64,000 nt of DNA from CAWKCE01 sp032127035 (GTDB lineage: Bacteria; Actinomycetota; Actinomycetes; JAHEKZ01), in the NCBI GenBank assembly GCA_963848085.1, contig CAWKCE010000007.1, positions 1-64,000 on the forward strand. Reading direction: 5' to 3'. Below, in pieces: positions 20,522-31,200 of this stretch. The stretch's first letter is position 1; the number at the start of each line of letters is the position of its first letter. The position numbers were made by a program, and so were the translations under genes. The notes under the pieces are model-generated. The model searched no databases. It was not told where the DNA came from and was given only the letters and a program-made list of their open reading frames with translations.

Positions 20522-21139
20522 ATGGACTGGCTGGACGCGCTGGGGTGGCTGGGGTCGGCACTTCTCATCTTCTCCCTCATGCAGGCGCGCGTGCTGCGGT
20601 TCCGGATCCTCAACACGATCGCGTGCGTCGTTCTGATCGTGTTCAACGGGATCCTCGAGATCTGGCCGATGGTCGCCATGAACGTGGCGCTGTGCGCGAT
20701 CAACCTGTGGTTCATCCGCAAGCTGCTCATGCAGCGGCACGACGAGCACGCCTTCCAGGTGCTCGCGGTCGGCACGTCGGACGCCTGGCTCCAGCACATG
20801 CTCTCCGAGCACCGACGCGACATCGCCAAGTACTTCCCGACGTTCAGCTGGTCCGGGGCTCAGGACGACCGCGAGGCGTTCCTCGTCACCCGGGGCGACG
20901 AGACGGTCGGCGTGGTCGTCGTCCGCGACGCCGGCGACGGCGTGGCCCAGGTCGAGCTCGACTACGCGACGCCGCGGTTCCGCGACTTCACCCCTGGCGA
21001 GTTCGTCTACCGGCGCAGCGGCCTGTTCCGCGACCGGGGGTTCCGCCGGGTACTCACGCCGCCGGACATCGTGCAGCCGTACTACGGCCACCTCGGCTTC
21101 ACCCGCGAGGGGTCGTCCTACGCACTCAACGTCACGTGA
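20522..21139 (+). CDS. YgjV-like membrane domain fused to GNAT-like domain
   Basis: The 205-residue protein joins an N-terminal membrane part (three helices, residues about 1-75, LGWLGSALLIFSL and RILNTIACVVLIVFN, resembling the YgjV inner-membrane family) to a C-terminal domain (about 85-205) that resembles an acetyltransferase. The second part shows a VVVVRDAGDGVAQVELDYATP core, FRDRGFRRVLTPP and YYGHLGFTREG, the last typical of GNAT ends. The fused protein presumably faces the cytosol. Substrate unknown. Confidence 0.75.
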   Translation: MDWLDALGWLGSALLIFSLMQARVLRFRILNTIACVVLIVFNGILEIWPMVAMNVALCAINLWFIRKLLMQRHDEHAFQVLAVGTSDAWLQHMLSEHRRDIAKYFPTFSWSGAQDDREAFLVTRGDETVGVVVVRDAGDGVAQVELDYATPRFRDFTPGEFVYRRSGLFRDRGFRRVLTPPDIVQPYYGHLGFTREGSSYALNVT

Positions 21140-21160
21140 CCGCACCCGCGCCCGAAACCC

Positions 21161-22207
21161 TCACGGCATGGTGAGCGCGAGTGAGAACCGGCTGTTCTTG
21201 TCCGACTCGTAGCGACCGAGCGTGGGTGAGTAGGTGAACACGTCGATCTTGTTGGCCGACGGCTGGAAGGTCAGGTAGCGCAGCCAGCCGTCGCCACCGT
21301 GGGGGCGCTTCTGGTAGTCGGCCAGCACCTGGTGCACCGGTTCGCCGCAGGCGTTCGTGTCGGTGCGAAGCCGCTCGGACGAGTAGTGCCCGCTGAGAAC
21401 GAGGTGGACGTTGCAGTTCGGCTGGATCAGCGTCCGCCAGACCTGCTCCGCGGAAGTGCCGTCCGCCCGCCACCAGGGCGTGGTCGCCCGGACGCCCTTC
21501 GAGGTGAGGAACGTGTGCGTCACCAGCACGAACTCGGTGTTGGAGTTGACGGCCATCTGCGCGTCAATCACCCGCTGCGCCCAGGCAACCGAGTAGCCGG
21601 GCATGTCCATCTCGAGGTTGATGAACACCAGACGGACGCCGCTGGCCTGCACGAGCTGGTAGCTGTCCTTGTTGAGCCTGTCGACGCCGGCATCGGACAC
21701 GTTGTCCATCCCGGTGCCCTGCGCAACTCCGGACTTCGAGTCCCCGAGGTAGCCGAGGTACCAGGGGTCGTTCTTGAACCGGGACGGCGGGAAGTAGCTG
21801 TCGTAGAGCTTGGCCACCCCGGTGCGGGTCTGGTCGTGGTTGCCCGGAACGACGCCGTACGGAATCCCGGCCGTGTCGAGCGTGTCGTGCGCGGAGTCGG
21901 CCACGATCCAGTGAGGGCGCTTGCCCACGCCCTGCACGATGTCCCCCTCGTGTGCCACGAAGACCACGTTCAGCGCGTTCCGGTTGTTCACCACCCACTG
22001 CGTCTGTGCCCGATAGGTCGCCGGATAGTCACGCGTGTAGAACTGCGTGTCCGGGAGGACGACAACGGTGAACGGGGCGGCGGCCGCGGCCCGCCAGACA
22101 GGGTCGGGAACGGGCGCGGCGGAGGCCTGCGTGCTCACCAGCCCTGTCACCACGCCGCCGGCAAGCAGCGCGACCATCGACAGTCGAATCGTCCTGTTCC
22201 CGCGCAT
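21161..22207 (-). CDS. secreted calcineurin-like metallophosphoesterase
   Basis: The 348-residue protein has a signal peptide (to about residue 31, TQASA). Metallophosphoesterase motifs follow in order: VLPDTQFY, HEGDIVQG, VPGNHDQ, LVTHTF and SGHYSSER, which provide the two-metal site. It should act outside the cytoplasmic membrane on a phosphodiester or phosphomonoester. The ATG at 22207 has a GGGGGA site. It is divergent from the MauE-like gene across a 186-base gap. Confidence 0.9.
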   Translation of the reverse strand: MRGNRTIRLSMVALLAGGVVTGLVSTQASAAPVPDPVWRAAAAAPFTVVVLPDTQFYTRDYPATYRAQTQWVVNNRNALNVVFVAHEGDIVQGVGKRPHWIVADSAHDTLDTAGIPYGVVPGNHDQTRTGVAKLYDSYFPPSRFKNDPWYLGYLGDSKSGVAQGTGMDNVSDAGVDRLNKDSYQLVQASGVRLVFINLEMDMPGYSVAWAQRVIDAQMAVNSNTEFVLVTHTFLTSKGVRATTPWWRADGTSAEQVWRTLIQPNCNVHLVLSGHYSSERLRTDTNACGEPVHQVLADYQKRPHGGDGWLRYLTFQPSANKIDVFTYSPTLGRYESDKNSRFSLALTMP

Positions 22208-22393
22208 CCCTGTCCCCCTGTCTGCGGCCGGCCCCGCCCTGACGGATCCCGGCGACCACGTGCAGTCCGCACTACTAGTCCTAGACGCATTTCCGCACCG
22301 GGACAAGGGACCCCGGTGATGTCGCCGACACCCGGCAAGGCATGGCCGCGGGCGGCGCCGCCCTCTCAGCGCGGGAGAACGTAGGGTTCGGCC

Positions 22394-23827
22394 GTGGAGA
22401 TCGTGGCCCTCATCGCTCGGCTGGTGCTCGCCGGGACCTTCGTCGTCTCCGCCGCCGCGAAGCTCCGCGACCACGCCGGCGCCCGCCAGGCGGTGGCCGA
22501 CTTCGGCATGCCGGCCGCACTCGTCGGACCGACGGCCGCACTGCTCGCCCCTGTGGAGCTCACGTCGGCCGTCCTGCTGCTGACCACGGGCTGGGGGGTG
22601 ACCGCCGGGGCGGTGCTGGCCCTGGGGATGCTGGCCGCGTTCACCGTCGGCATCGCGGTGAACCTGACCCGCGGGAACCGGGTGGAGTGCCACTGCTTCG
22701 GGCAGCTGAGCACCGAGCCGCTGTCGTGGTCGTCGGTGGTGCGCAACGTGGCGCTGATGGCCGTCGCCGGTGTCGTGCTGGCGGGCGGGACCGTGCAGGG
22801 CTGGCCGTGGCAGGTGGTGGCGGACGCGTTCGACGGCCTCGCGGCGACCGAGGCGTGGCTGTGGTCTGCAGTCGTCGTCCTGGCGGTGGCGTTGGTGGTG
22901 CTGGGCTGGGTCTTCCTCACGATGCTGCGTCGCTACGGGCAGGCGTTGTTGCGCGTGGAGGAGCTCGAAGCCGGCCACTCCGGCCATACGCACGGCCAGG
23001 CCCAGGAGTTCGTGCCGTGGCAGGCACCGGGCGTCGACGGGGTCGACGCCTCGGGCCGCACGGTTCCGTTGGCGTCCCAGCTGCACGACGACCGCGCCAC
23101 GCTGGTCGTGTTCGTCGCCCCGCACTGCGAGGCGTGCGGTGAGCTGGTAGACGACCTCACGCAGTGGCAGGCCGACGCCGACGGCCCGACGGTGGTGGTC
23201 CTCTCGCCCGGCGAGCGGGACGCGATCGCCGGCAAGTTCGGCGACGTGCAGGTGCTGGCGCACGACGGCGAGGTGACCGAGACGTGGCGGGTGGAGTACA
23301 CGCCCGGCGCCCTGGTGGTGAACGGCGACGGCCTGGTCGTGAGCCCTCCGGCCTACGGGGCGGAGGACGTCCGGCGGCTGCACCGCGTCGCGAGTGGTCG
23401 CCCCGACCCCGCTGACGTCGTGATCGGGCCGCCACCCGTCCGCGAAGGCGACCCGCTGCCAGCCGCGTCGGTCGAGGTGGACGGCCAGACGCTGCCGCTG
23501 GCCGACGTCGTCGGAGCCGACGACACCGTGCTGCTGTTCTGGGACACCACCTGCGGCTTCTGTCAGAGCATCGTGGGCGACGTGGCGCGACGACAGGACG
23601 CCATGTCGCTGCTGATCGTGCTGCGCGACGACAACCTGGACGGCCTACGGGCGGCCGGGATCACCGCACCGGTCGCGCTCGACCGGGTCTTCGCCGCGGG
23701 GAACGCGCTGCAGGCGCCCGGGACACCGTGCGCGGTGCGCGCGCGGGACGGGCTGATCGCGTCGACGGTGGCGGTCGGCGGGCCCGAGGTGCTCGACCTG
23801 CTGGCCCGCGTCCGCATCTCCGGCTAG
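22394..23827 (+). CDS. MauE-like membrane protein fused to two thioredoxin-like domains
   Basis: The 477-residue protein starts with a MauE/DoxX-like membrane domain (four helices, residues about 1-190) with the CHCFG motif characteristic of MauE. Two thioredoxin-fold domains follow, one with CEAC (APHCEACGEL, near residue 245) and one with CGFC (TTCGFCQSI, near 390). MauE is needed for disulfide handling during methylamine dehydrogenase maturation, so this looks like a membrane thiol-disulfide relay carrying its own redox partners. The GTG at 22394 is the only early start. The 3' end meets a repeat array. Confidence 0.85.
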   Translation: MEIVALIARLVLAGTFVVSAAAKLRDHAGARQAVADFGMPAALVGPTAALLAPVELTSAVLLLTTGWGVTAGAVLALGMLAAFTVGIAVNLTRGNRVECHCFGQLSTEPLSWSSVVRNVALMAVAGVVLAGGTVQGWPWQVVADAFDGLAATEAWLWSAVVVLAVALVVLGWVFLTMLRRYGQALLRVEELEAGHSGHTHGQAQEFVPWQAPGVDGVDASGRTVPLASQLHDDRATLVVFVAPHCEACGELVDDLTQWQADADGPTVVVLSPGERDAIAGKFGDVQVLAHDGEVTETWRVEYTPGALVVNGDGLVVSPPAYGAEDVRRLHRVASGRPDPADVVIGPPPVREGDPLPAASVEVDGQTLPLADVVGADDTVLLFWDTTCGFCQSIVGDVARRQDAMSLLIVLRDDNLDGLRAAGITAPVALDRVFAAGNALQAPGTPCAVRARDGLIASTVAVGGPEVLDLLARVRISG

Positions 23828-23840
23828 CACTCTCCAGCCA

Positions 23841-23936
23841 CCGCCGAGTGCACACCCACAGGCGCCCCCAGACCGCCGAGTGCACACCTAGAGGTGCCCT
23901 CAGACCGCCGAGTGCACACCTAGAGGTGCCCTCAGA
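23841..23936. repeat. 32-bp-pitch array A (3 cores)
   Basis: Three copies of CGCCGAGTGCACACC, with the GAG at 23846, 23878 and 23910 (exactly 32 apart). The array lies between two converging genes and overlaps the stop codon of the Ddn-like gene. Confidence 0.85.
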
Positions 23937-24438
23937 GCATGGGTGAGCAGACGACGACCTGGATGTCGCGCTTGCCGCCAACCCGCTGCTCGTAGCTGCG
24001 GTAGTTCGCGATGTAGTCCTTGGACCTCTCCCACAGCTCGTCGCGCTCGGTGCCCTTGGTGATTCGGGCGCGGTACGGGCCGCGCTTGCCACGGAACTCC
24101 AGTGTGACGACCGGGTTGGCGCGCATGTTGGCCAGCCAGGCCGGGTCGGCGTCTCGACCGAAGTTCGAGGCCATGAGGATGACGTCCCCGCCGCGGGACC
24201 AGTACATCAGCGGGTGGGTACGCGGCTTGCCGGTCCGGGCGCCAGTCGTCGTGCACAGCAGCAGCGGCGTCCCCGGCAGGGAGCTGAGCCACGCGCGGGT
24301 CTTCGGCGTCACCGTGGAGTCGATGCTCGGTGCGACGCGGGTCAGGTACCAGTACCCGGCCCGGTTGTTGAACAGCGGCACGAGCACCTTGCGTCGGAAC
24401 CGCATCTGTTCCGGGTCGATGTGCTTGATCTGAGCCAT
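23932..24438 (-). CDS. Ddn-like F420/FMN-dependent nitroreductase-family protein
   Basis: The 168-residue protein belongs to the deazaflavin-dependent nitroreductase (Ddn) family: LLLCTTTGARTGKPRTHPLMYW, then ASNFGRDADPAWLANMRANP, then the VTLEFRGK strand. Members reduce quinones or nitro compounds with F420H2, which fits an actinobacterium; the cofactor is inferred. The ATG at 24438 gives the family-type N terminus. The stop codon lies within the last unit of repeat array A. Confidence 0.88.
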   Translation of the reverse strand: MAQIKHIDPEQMRFRRKVLVPLFNNRAGYWYLTRVAPSIDSTVTPKTRAWLSSLPGTPLLLCTTTGARTGKPRTHPLMYWSRGGDVILMASNFGRDADPAWLANMRANPVVTLEFRGKRGPYRARITKGTERDELWERSKDYIANYRSYEQRVGGKRDIQVVVCSPML

Positions 24439-24627
24439 GGTGGCCCCGCCCTCGTCCTCAGCTCCACGACATGTCCACGACAGGCTGGCCTTCCCCGGAC
24501 CGGCCAGCCTGGGACGAGGATGGCCCGGCGAGGGCCCGGCCACAAGGTCCACTGGCGCCGCGTACAGGGGCGTTGACGGCCTTCGATGGCCGGTGTTGAC
24601 TCACCGCATTCCGACGAGAGGTGAGTC

Positions 24628-24954
24628 ATGTCCAAGTACCTCATCAAGGCCTCGTACAGCGCGGACAGCGTCAAGGGGATCATGAAGGAGGGCGGCACCG
24701 GCCGGGTCAAAGCGATCACGACGATGGTCGAGGAGATGGGTGGCTCGCTCGAGGGCTTCTACTTCGCCTTCGGGGACACCGACGTCTACGTCATCGTCGA
24801 CGTACCGGGCGGCAACGTCGACGCCGCCGTCGTGGCCGCGACGGTGGGTTCCTCAGGAGCGATGACCAAGTACGAGACGGTCACGCTGCTCACTCCCGAA
24901 GAGGTCGACGTCGCGGTCCAGAAGGCCGTCAACTACCGGCCGCCGGGCGCCTAG
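24628..24954 (+). CDS. GYD domain protein
   Basis: A 108-residue protein of the GYD family. The motif FYFAFGDTDVYVIVDVP near residue 45 holds the G-x-D pattern, and the protein starts MSKYLIKASYS. The fold is like ferredoxin-type dimeric alpha/beta barrels. The function of the family is unknown. A GAGAGGTGA site precedes the ATG. It is followed by repeat array B. Confidence 0.88.
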   Translation: MSKYLIKASYSADSVKGIMKEGGTGRVKAITTMVEEMGGSLEGFYFAFGDTDVYVIVDVPGGNVDAAVVAATVGSSGAMTKYETVTLLTPEEVDVAVQKAVNYRPPGA

Positions 24955-24973
24955 CACGCCGAAACGCCGGACC

Positions 24974-25053
24974 GCGCACTCGGCGGGCTGAGGTGTCCTG
25001 CGGGGGTGCACTCGATGGGCTGAGGTGTCCTGCGGGGGTGCACTCGGCGGGCG
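24974..25053. repeat. 32-bp-pitch array B (3 cores)
   Basis: Cores GCACTCGG/GCACTCGA/GCACTCGG at 24976, 25008 and 25040, exactly 32 apart, with linkers containing GGTGTCCTGCGGGG. The array starts 20 bases after the GYD gene stop. The gap from here to 25222 also has an inverted repeat, GACACGG (25150-25156) with CCGTGTC (25176-25182). Confidence 0.85.
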
Positions 25054-25222
25054 GCTAAACCGGGGCAATACAGACAAAGAAGACGTGTCGCATCGCCTGA
25101 CGAGCCTCACGCCAGGCGAATGGTGGCCGCGCTAGGGGCCGACCGGTCCGACACGGGAAGCTGGACGCCTGCCCGCCGTGTCGTCCCGAGTCCGGGGCTG
25201 TTCCTTGGGAGAATTCGCCCTC

Positions 25223-28200
25223 ATGCGTCTGAAATCCCCCAGCCGGAAACTGTCGGCAGCGATCGCGTCCGCGCTCACGCTGTCCGTCCTCCCCCTCGTC
25301 GGCATCGTGGCCACGAGCACGCCCGCGCTCGCGGTCCCGAGCTGCATCATCCCCGGAGGCGGCGCCGGCGGGACCCTGACCGGCGTGATCAACCGCTACC
25401 ACCCGGGGGTGGGGACGGCGGCGGCTGGCGCGACCACCATCAGCGTCGGCGCCGGCGCCGGGTCCGGGACGGCCATCGCGTCGGGCGACCTCCTCCTGGT
25501 GATCCAGATGCAGGACGCCGACATCAACTTCACCAACACGACGTCCTACGGCGACGGCGTCGCGTCCTCGCCGGCCAACGGCGTCACTGCGCTCAACGCG
25601 TCTGGTCGGTACGAGTTCGTCGAGGCGACGTCGGCAGTCGTCGCGGGGGCGGTCCAGATCAAGGGCGTCGGAGCCGGCAACGGGCTCCTCAACACCTACC
25701 GGACTGCCGCCGCCACGGCCACGACCGGTCAGCGCACGTTCCAGGTGATCCGCGTGCCGTCGTACACCACCGCGACCACCAGCTCGGGCCTCACCGCCCT
25801 CGCCTGGAACGGCAGCGTCGGCGGAGTGCTCGCGTTCGACGTGGCGCAGGACCTGACTCTGGCCGGCACGGTGTCGGTGGACGGCCTCGGGTTCCGCGGC
25901 GCCCCCGGGATCAACCGGACCGGAGCGAGCGGTCAGGCGAACACTGACCACGTCGTGAGCGCGACTACCGGAGCCGGCGGAAACAAGGCCGAGGGCATTG
26001 CCGGTACTCCGCTCGGAACGACCGGCGGGGACCGCTACCCGGGCGGCGACGCCGACCGCGGTGCTCCGGGCAACGCGGGCGGCGGCGGGACCGACGGCCG
26101 TCCGTCCAACAACGACCAGAACACCGGCGGTGGCGGCGGCGGGAACGGCGGTGCCGGCGGCACGGGAGGGAACTCGTGGTCGTCGAACCTCCCGCGGGGC
26201 GGCTGGGGTGGCGACTCGGTTCCGGCAGCGGCTGACCGACTTTTTCTGGGCGGGGGCGGCGGCGCCGGATCGATGAACAACGGGACGCGCCGGAGGCCGG
26301 TGGCGCGGCCGGCGGCGGCATGGTGTTCGCGCGGGTCGGATCGGTGTCCGGCACCGGGACGATCTCCGCCAACGGAGCCAACGCCTACCAGCTCACGGCC
26401 AACGACGGGGGTGGCGGTGGCGGTGCCGGCGGCACGATCCTGCTGACCTCCGCCTCGGGCTCGCTCACTGGCGCCACGCTTCGGGCGAACGGCGGCCGCG
26501 GCGGAGACGCCTGGGCCACTCAGGCAGGCGCCGGGTCGGCGCACGGTCCAGGTGGCGGCGGGGGCGGCGGCTGGGTCCTCACGTCGAGCGCCCCCACGGC
26601 AACGTCCGTGACCGGCGGCGCGAACGGCATCACCACGACGGGCAACCTCGTGTACGGATCCGCGCCCGGGTCGGCCGGTCAAACGGCGACCATCACCGAC
26701 GCAAGCATCCCCGGCTATGCGGGCGCGGCGCGGTGCGCTGACCTGTCGCTGGTGAAGACCGGCCCCGCGACCGTCGGCGCCGGAGGAGCGATTGCCTACT
26801 CCCTGGCCGTGTCGAACGCCGGACCGTCGGCCGCCACCAGCGTGTCGGTCGCCGACACCCTGCCCGCCGGAGTGTCGTTCGTCTCCGCATCCGGCACGGG
26901 CTGGACGTGCAACCAGGCGGCTGGCGTGGTCACCTGCACCCGGGCTTCGTTGGCGCTCGGTGCCGCCCCGACCATCACGATCAACGTCACGGCACCCGCG
27001 GCAGCGGGCTCCCTGGTCAACAACGCGACCGTGTCTTCGGCCACCACTGACCCGAACCTCACCAACAACACCGATCAGCTCACCACCACCGTCACGGCCG
27101 TGGCCGACCTCGCGCTCGTCAAGACCGGGCCCGCCACCGTTGCTGCGAACGGGGCGATCGCGTACACCCTGGCCGTCACCAACGGTGGCCCGTCCACGGC
27201 GACGTCGGTCTCTGTCGCTGACACCCTCCCCGCTGGGGTTGCGTTCGTCTCCGCGTCTGGGACCGGGTGGACGTGCAACCAGGCCGCCGGGGTCGTCACG
27301 TGCACCCGAGCCAGCCTGCCCACTGGCGCAGCGCCGAACATCACCATCAACGTGACCGCCCCCGCGGCAGCGGGCTCACTCGTCAACAACGCGACCGTGT
27401 CTTCGGCCACGACCGACCCGAACCTGACCAACAACACCGGCCAGCTCACCACCACCGTCACGGCCGTGGCTGACCTGTCACTGGTCAAGACCGGCCCGGC
27501 GACCGTCGGCGCAGGCGGAGCTGTCGCGTACTCCCTGACGGTGTCCAACGCCGGTCCGTCGACGGCGACGTCGGTCTCCGTGTCGGACACCTTGCCCGCC
27601 GGCGTCAGCTTCGTGTCCGCATCCGGCACGGGCTGGACGTGCAACCAGGCAGCCGGCGTGGTCACCTGCACCCGAGCCAGCTTGGCCACCGGTGTGGCGC
27701 CGAACATCACCATCAACGTGACCGCGCCTGCCGCTGGGCCCCTGGTGAACACCGCTACGGTTTCGGCCGCCACCGCAGACCCAAACCTGACCAACAACAC
27801 CGACCAGATCACCACCGGCGTGACCGCGGTGGCTGACCTCTCGTTGACCAAGACCGGCCCGGCGACCGTTGCGGCTGGCGGCGCCATCGCTTACACCCTG
27901 GCCGTCAGCAACGGCGGCCCGTCCACCGCCACATCGGTCTCGGTGACCGACACCCTGCCCGCCGGAGTGTCGTTCGTCTCCGCATCCGGCACGGGCTGGA
28001 CGTGCAACCAGGCAGCCGGGATCGTCACGTGTACCCGACCGTCCCTGACGACTGGTGCCGCCCCGAACATCACCATCAACGTCACCGCCCCCGCCGCCGC
28101 CGGATCACTCGTCAACACCGCCACGGTGTCCTCGGCCGTGACCGACCCGAACCTCACCAACAACACCGGCCAGCTCACCACCACGGTCACCGCGGTGGCT

Positions 28201-31200
28201 GACCTGTCACTGGTCAAGACCGGGCCTGCCTCCGTCGCTGCGAACGGGGCCATCGCCTACACCCTGGCCGTCACCAACGGCGGCCCGTCGACCGCCACCA
28301 GCGTCTCGGTTGCCGACACGCTGCCGGCTGGGGTTGCGTTCGTCTCCGCATCTGGCACGGGGTGGACCTGCAACCAGGCCGCCGGCGTGGTCACCTGCAC
28401 CCGGGCCAGCCTGACCACCGGTGCCGCGCCGAACATCACCATCAACGTCACCGCACCCGCCGCCGCCGGATCACTCGTCAACACCGCGACAGTCGCCGCG
28501 GCGACGACGGACCCGAACCTGACCAACAACACCGACCAGCTGACCACCACCGTCACCGCGGTCGCCGACCTGTCACTGGTCAAGACCGGCCCGGCGACCG
28601 TCAGTGCCGGCGGCGCTGTCGCCTACACCCTCGCGGTGTCCAACGCTGGGCCGTCCACGGCGACCTCGGTCTCGGTCGCTGACACGCTGCCGGCCGGGGT
28701 GTCGTTCGTGTCCGCATCGGGGACCGGTTGGACCTGTAACCAGGCCGCCGGCGTGGTCACCTGCACCCGAGCCAGCCTGACCACCGGCGCCGCACCGAAC
28801 ATCACCATCAACGTCACCGCCCCCGCGGCAGCGGGCTCCCTGGTCAACAACGCGACCGTGTCCGCCGCCACGACCGACCCGAACCTGACCAACAACACCG
28901 ACCAGCTCACCACCACCGTCACCGCCGTCGCCGACCTCGCGCTGGTGAAGACCGGCCCAGCCACTGTCGCGGCGAACGGCGCGATCGCGTACAGCCTGGC
29001 GGTGTCCAACGCTGGACCGTCCACGGCGACCTCGGTCTCCGTCGCTGACACGCTGCCCGCCGGGGTGTCGTTCGTGTCCGCATCTGGCACCGGGTGGACC
29101 TGCGGCCAGGCCGCCGGCGTGGTCACCTGCACCCGAGCCACGTTGGCGGTCGGGGCCGCCCCGGCGATCACGATCAACGTCACCGCGCCCGCGACCGCCG
29201 GCTCACTCGTCAACAACGCCACAGTTTCGGCTGCCACGACTGACCCGGACCTGACCAACAACACCGACCAGCTCACCACCACCGTCACCCCGGTCGCCGA
29301 CCTGTCACTCGTCAAGACCGGCCCGGCCACCGTCGGCGCCGGCGGGGCTGTCTCGTACTCACTCGCGGTGTCCAACGCCGGTCCGTCCACCGCCACCAGC
29401 GTGTCGGTCGCAGACACGCTGCCCGCCGGGGTCGGCTTCGTGTCCGCTTCCGGCACCGGGTGGACCTGCGGCGAGGCCGCTGGCGTGGTCACCTGCAGCC
29501 GAGCCACGTTGGCGGTCGGGGCCGCCCCGGCGATCACGATCAACGTCACCGCCCCCGCGGCCGCCGGATCGCTGGTGAACACCGCCACCGTGTCTGCCGC
29601 GACCACCGACCCGGACCTGACGAACAACACCGGCCAGGCCACGACCGGGGTCACGGCGGTGGCTGACCTGTCGCTGACCAAGACCGGCCCGGCGACCGTC
29701 GGCGCCGGCGGAGCTTTCGCCTACTCCCTCTCGGTATCGAACGGTGGCCCGTCGACAGCGACGTCGGTCTCGGTCGCCGACACGCTGCCCGCGGGGGTCA
29801 GCTTCGTGTCCGCTTCCGGCACCGGATGGACCTGCGGCGAGGCCGCCGGTGTGGTCACGTGCACCCGTGCCAGCCTGACCACCGGAGCGGCCCCGACCAT
29901 CACGATCAACGTCACCGCCCCTGCTACCGGGTCCCTGGTGAACACCGCCACCGTGTCCGCCGCCACCGCGGACCCAGACTTGACGAACAACACCGACCAG
30001 ATCACCACCACGGTGACTGCCCTGGCTGACCTGTCGCTGACCAAGACCGGCCCGGCCACCGTCAACGCCAGCGGAGCGATCGCCTACTCCCTCTCGGTAT
30101 CGAACGGTGGCCCCTCGACAGCCACGTCGGTCTCGGTCGCCGACACGTTGCCCGCGGGGGTCTCCTTCGTGTCCGCTTCCGGCACCGGATGGACCTGCGG
30201 CGAGGCCGCCGGTGTGGTCACGTGCACCCGAGCCAGCCTGACCACCGGAGCGGCCCCGACCATCACGATCAACGTCACCGCGCCGGCCGCTGCCGGGTCG
30301 CTGGTGAACACCGCCACCGTTTCGGCTGCGACGACGGACCCGGACCTGACGAACAACACTGACCAGATCACCACCACCGTCACCGCGGTGGCTGACCTGT
30401 CACTGGTCAAGACCGGCCCGGCTACCGTCGCGGCGGGCGGCGCGGTCGCGTACACCCTGGCCGTCAGCAACGGCGGACCCTCCACCGCCACCTCGGTCTC
30501 GGTCGCCGACACCCTCCCCGCTGGGGTCAGCTTCGTGTCCGCATCCGGGACGGGGTGGACCTGCGGCCAGGCAGCCGGTGTCGTGACCTGCACCCGGGCC
30601 TCCGCGCCCACCGGTGCCGCACCGACCATCACGATCAACGTGACCGCCCCAGCTGCTGCCGGATCGTTGGTGAACACCGCCACCGTGTCTGCGGCCACCA
30701 CCGACCCGGACCTGACGAACAACACTGACCAGATCACCACCACCGTCACCGCGGTCGCTGACCTGTCACTGGTCAAGACCGGCCCGGCGACGGTGGCCGC
30801 CAACGGGGCTATCGCCTACACCCTGGCCGTCAGCAACGGCGGACCCTCCACCGCCACCTCGGTCTCGGTTGCCGACACCCTCCCCGCCGGTGTGTCGTTC
30901 GTCTCCGCCTCCGGCACGGGGTGGACCTGCGGCCAGGCAGCCGGTGTCGTGACCTGCACCCGAGCGTCGTTGGCGCTCGGGGCTGCCCCGGCCATCACGG
31001 TCAACGTCACCGCACCTGCCAGCGCCGGATCGCTGGTGAACACCGCCACCGTGTCTGCGGCCACCACCGACCCGGACCTGACCAACAACACCGACCAGAT
31101 CACCACCACCGTCACCGCCGTCGCTGACCTGTCACTGACCAAGACCGGGCCGGCCACCGTCGCAGCAGGCGGGGCAGTTGCGTACCAGCTCGCCGTGTCG

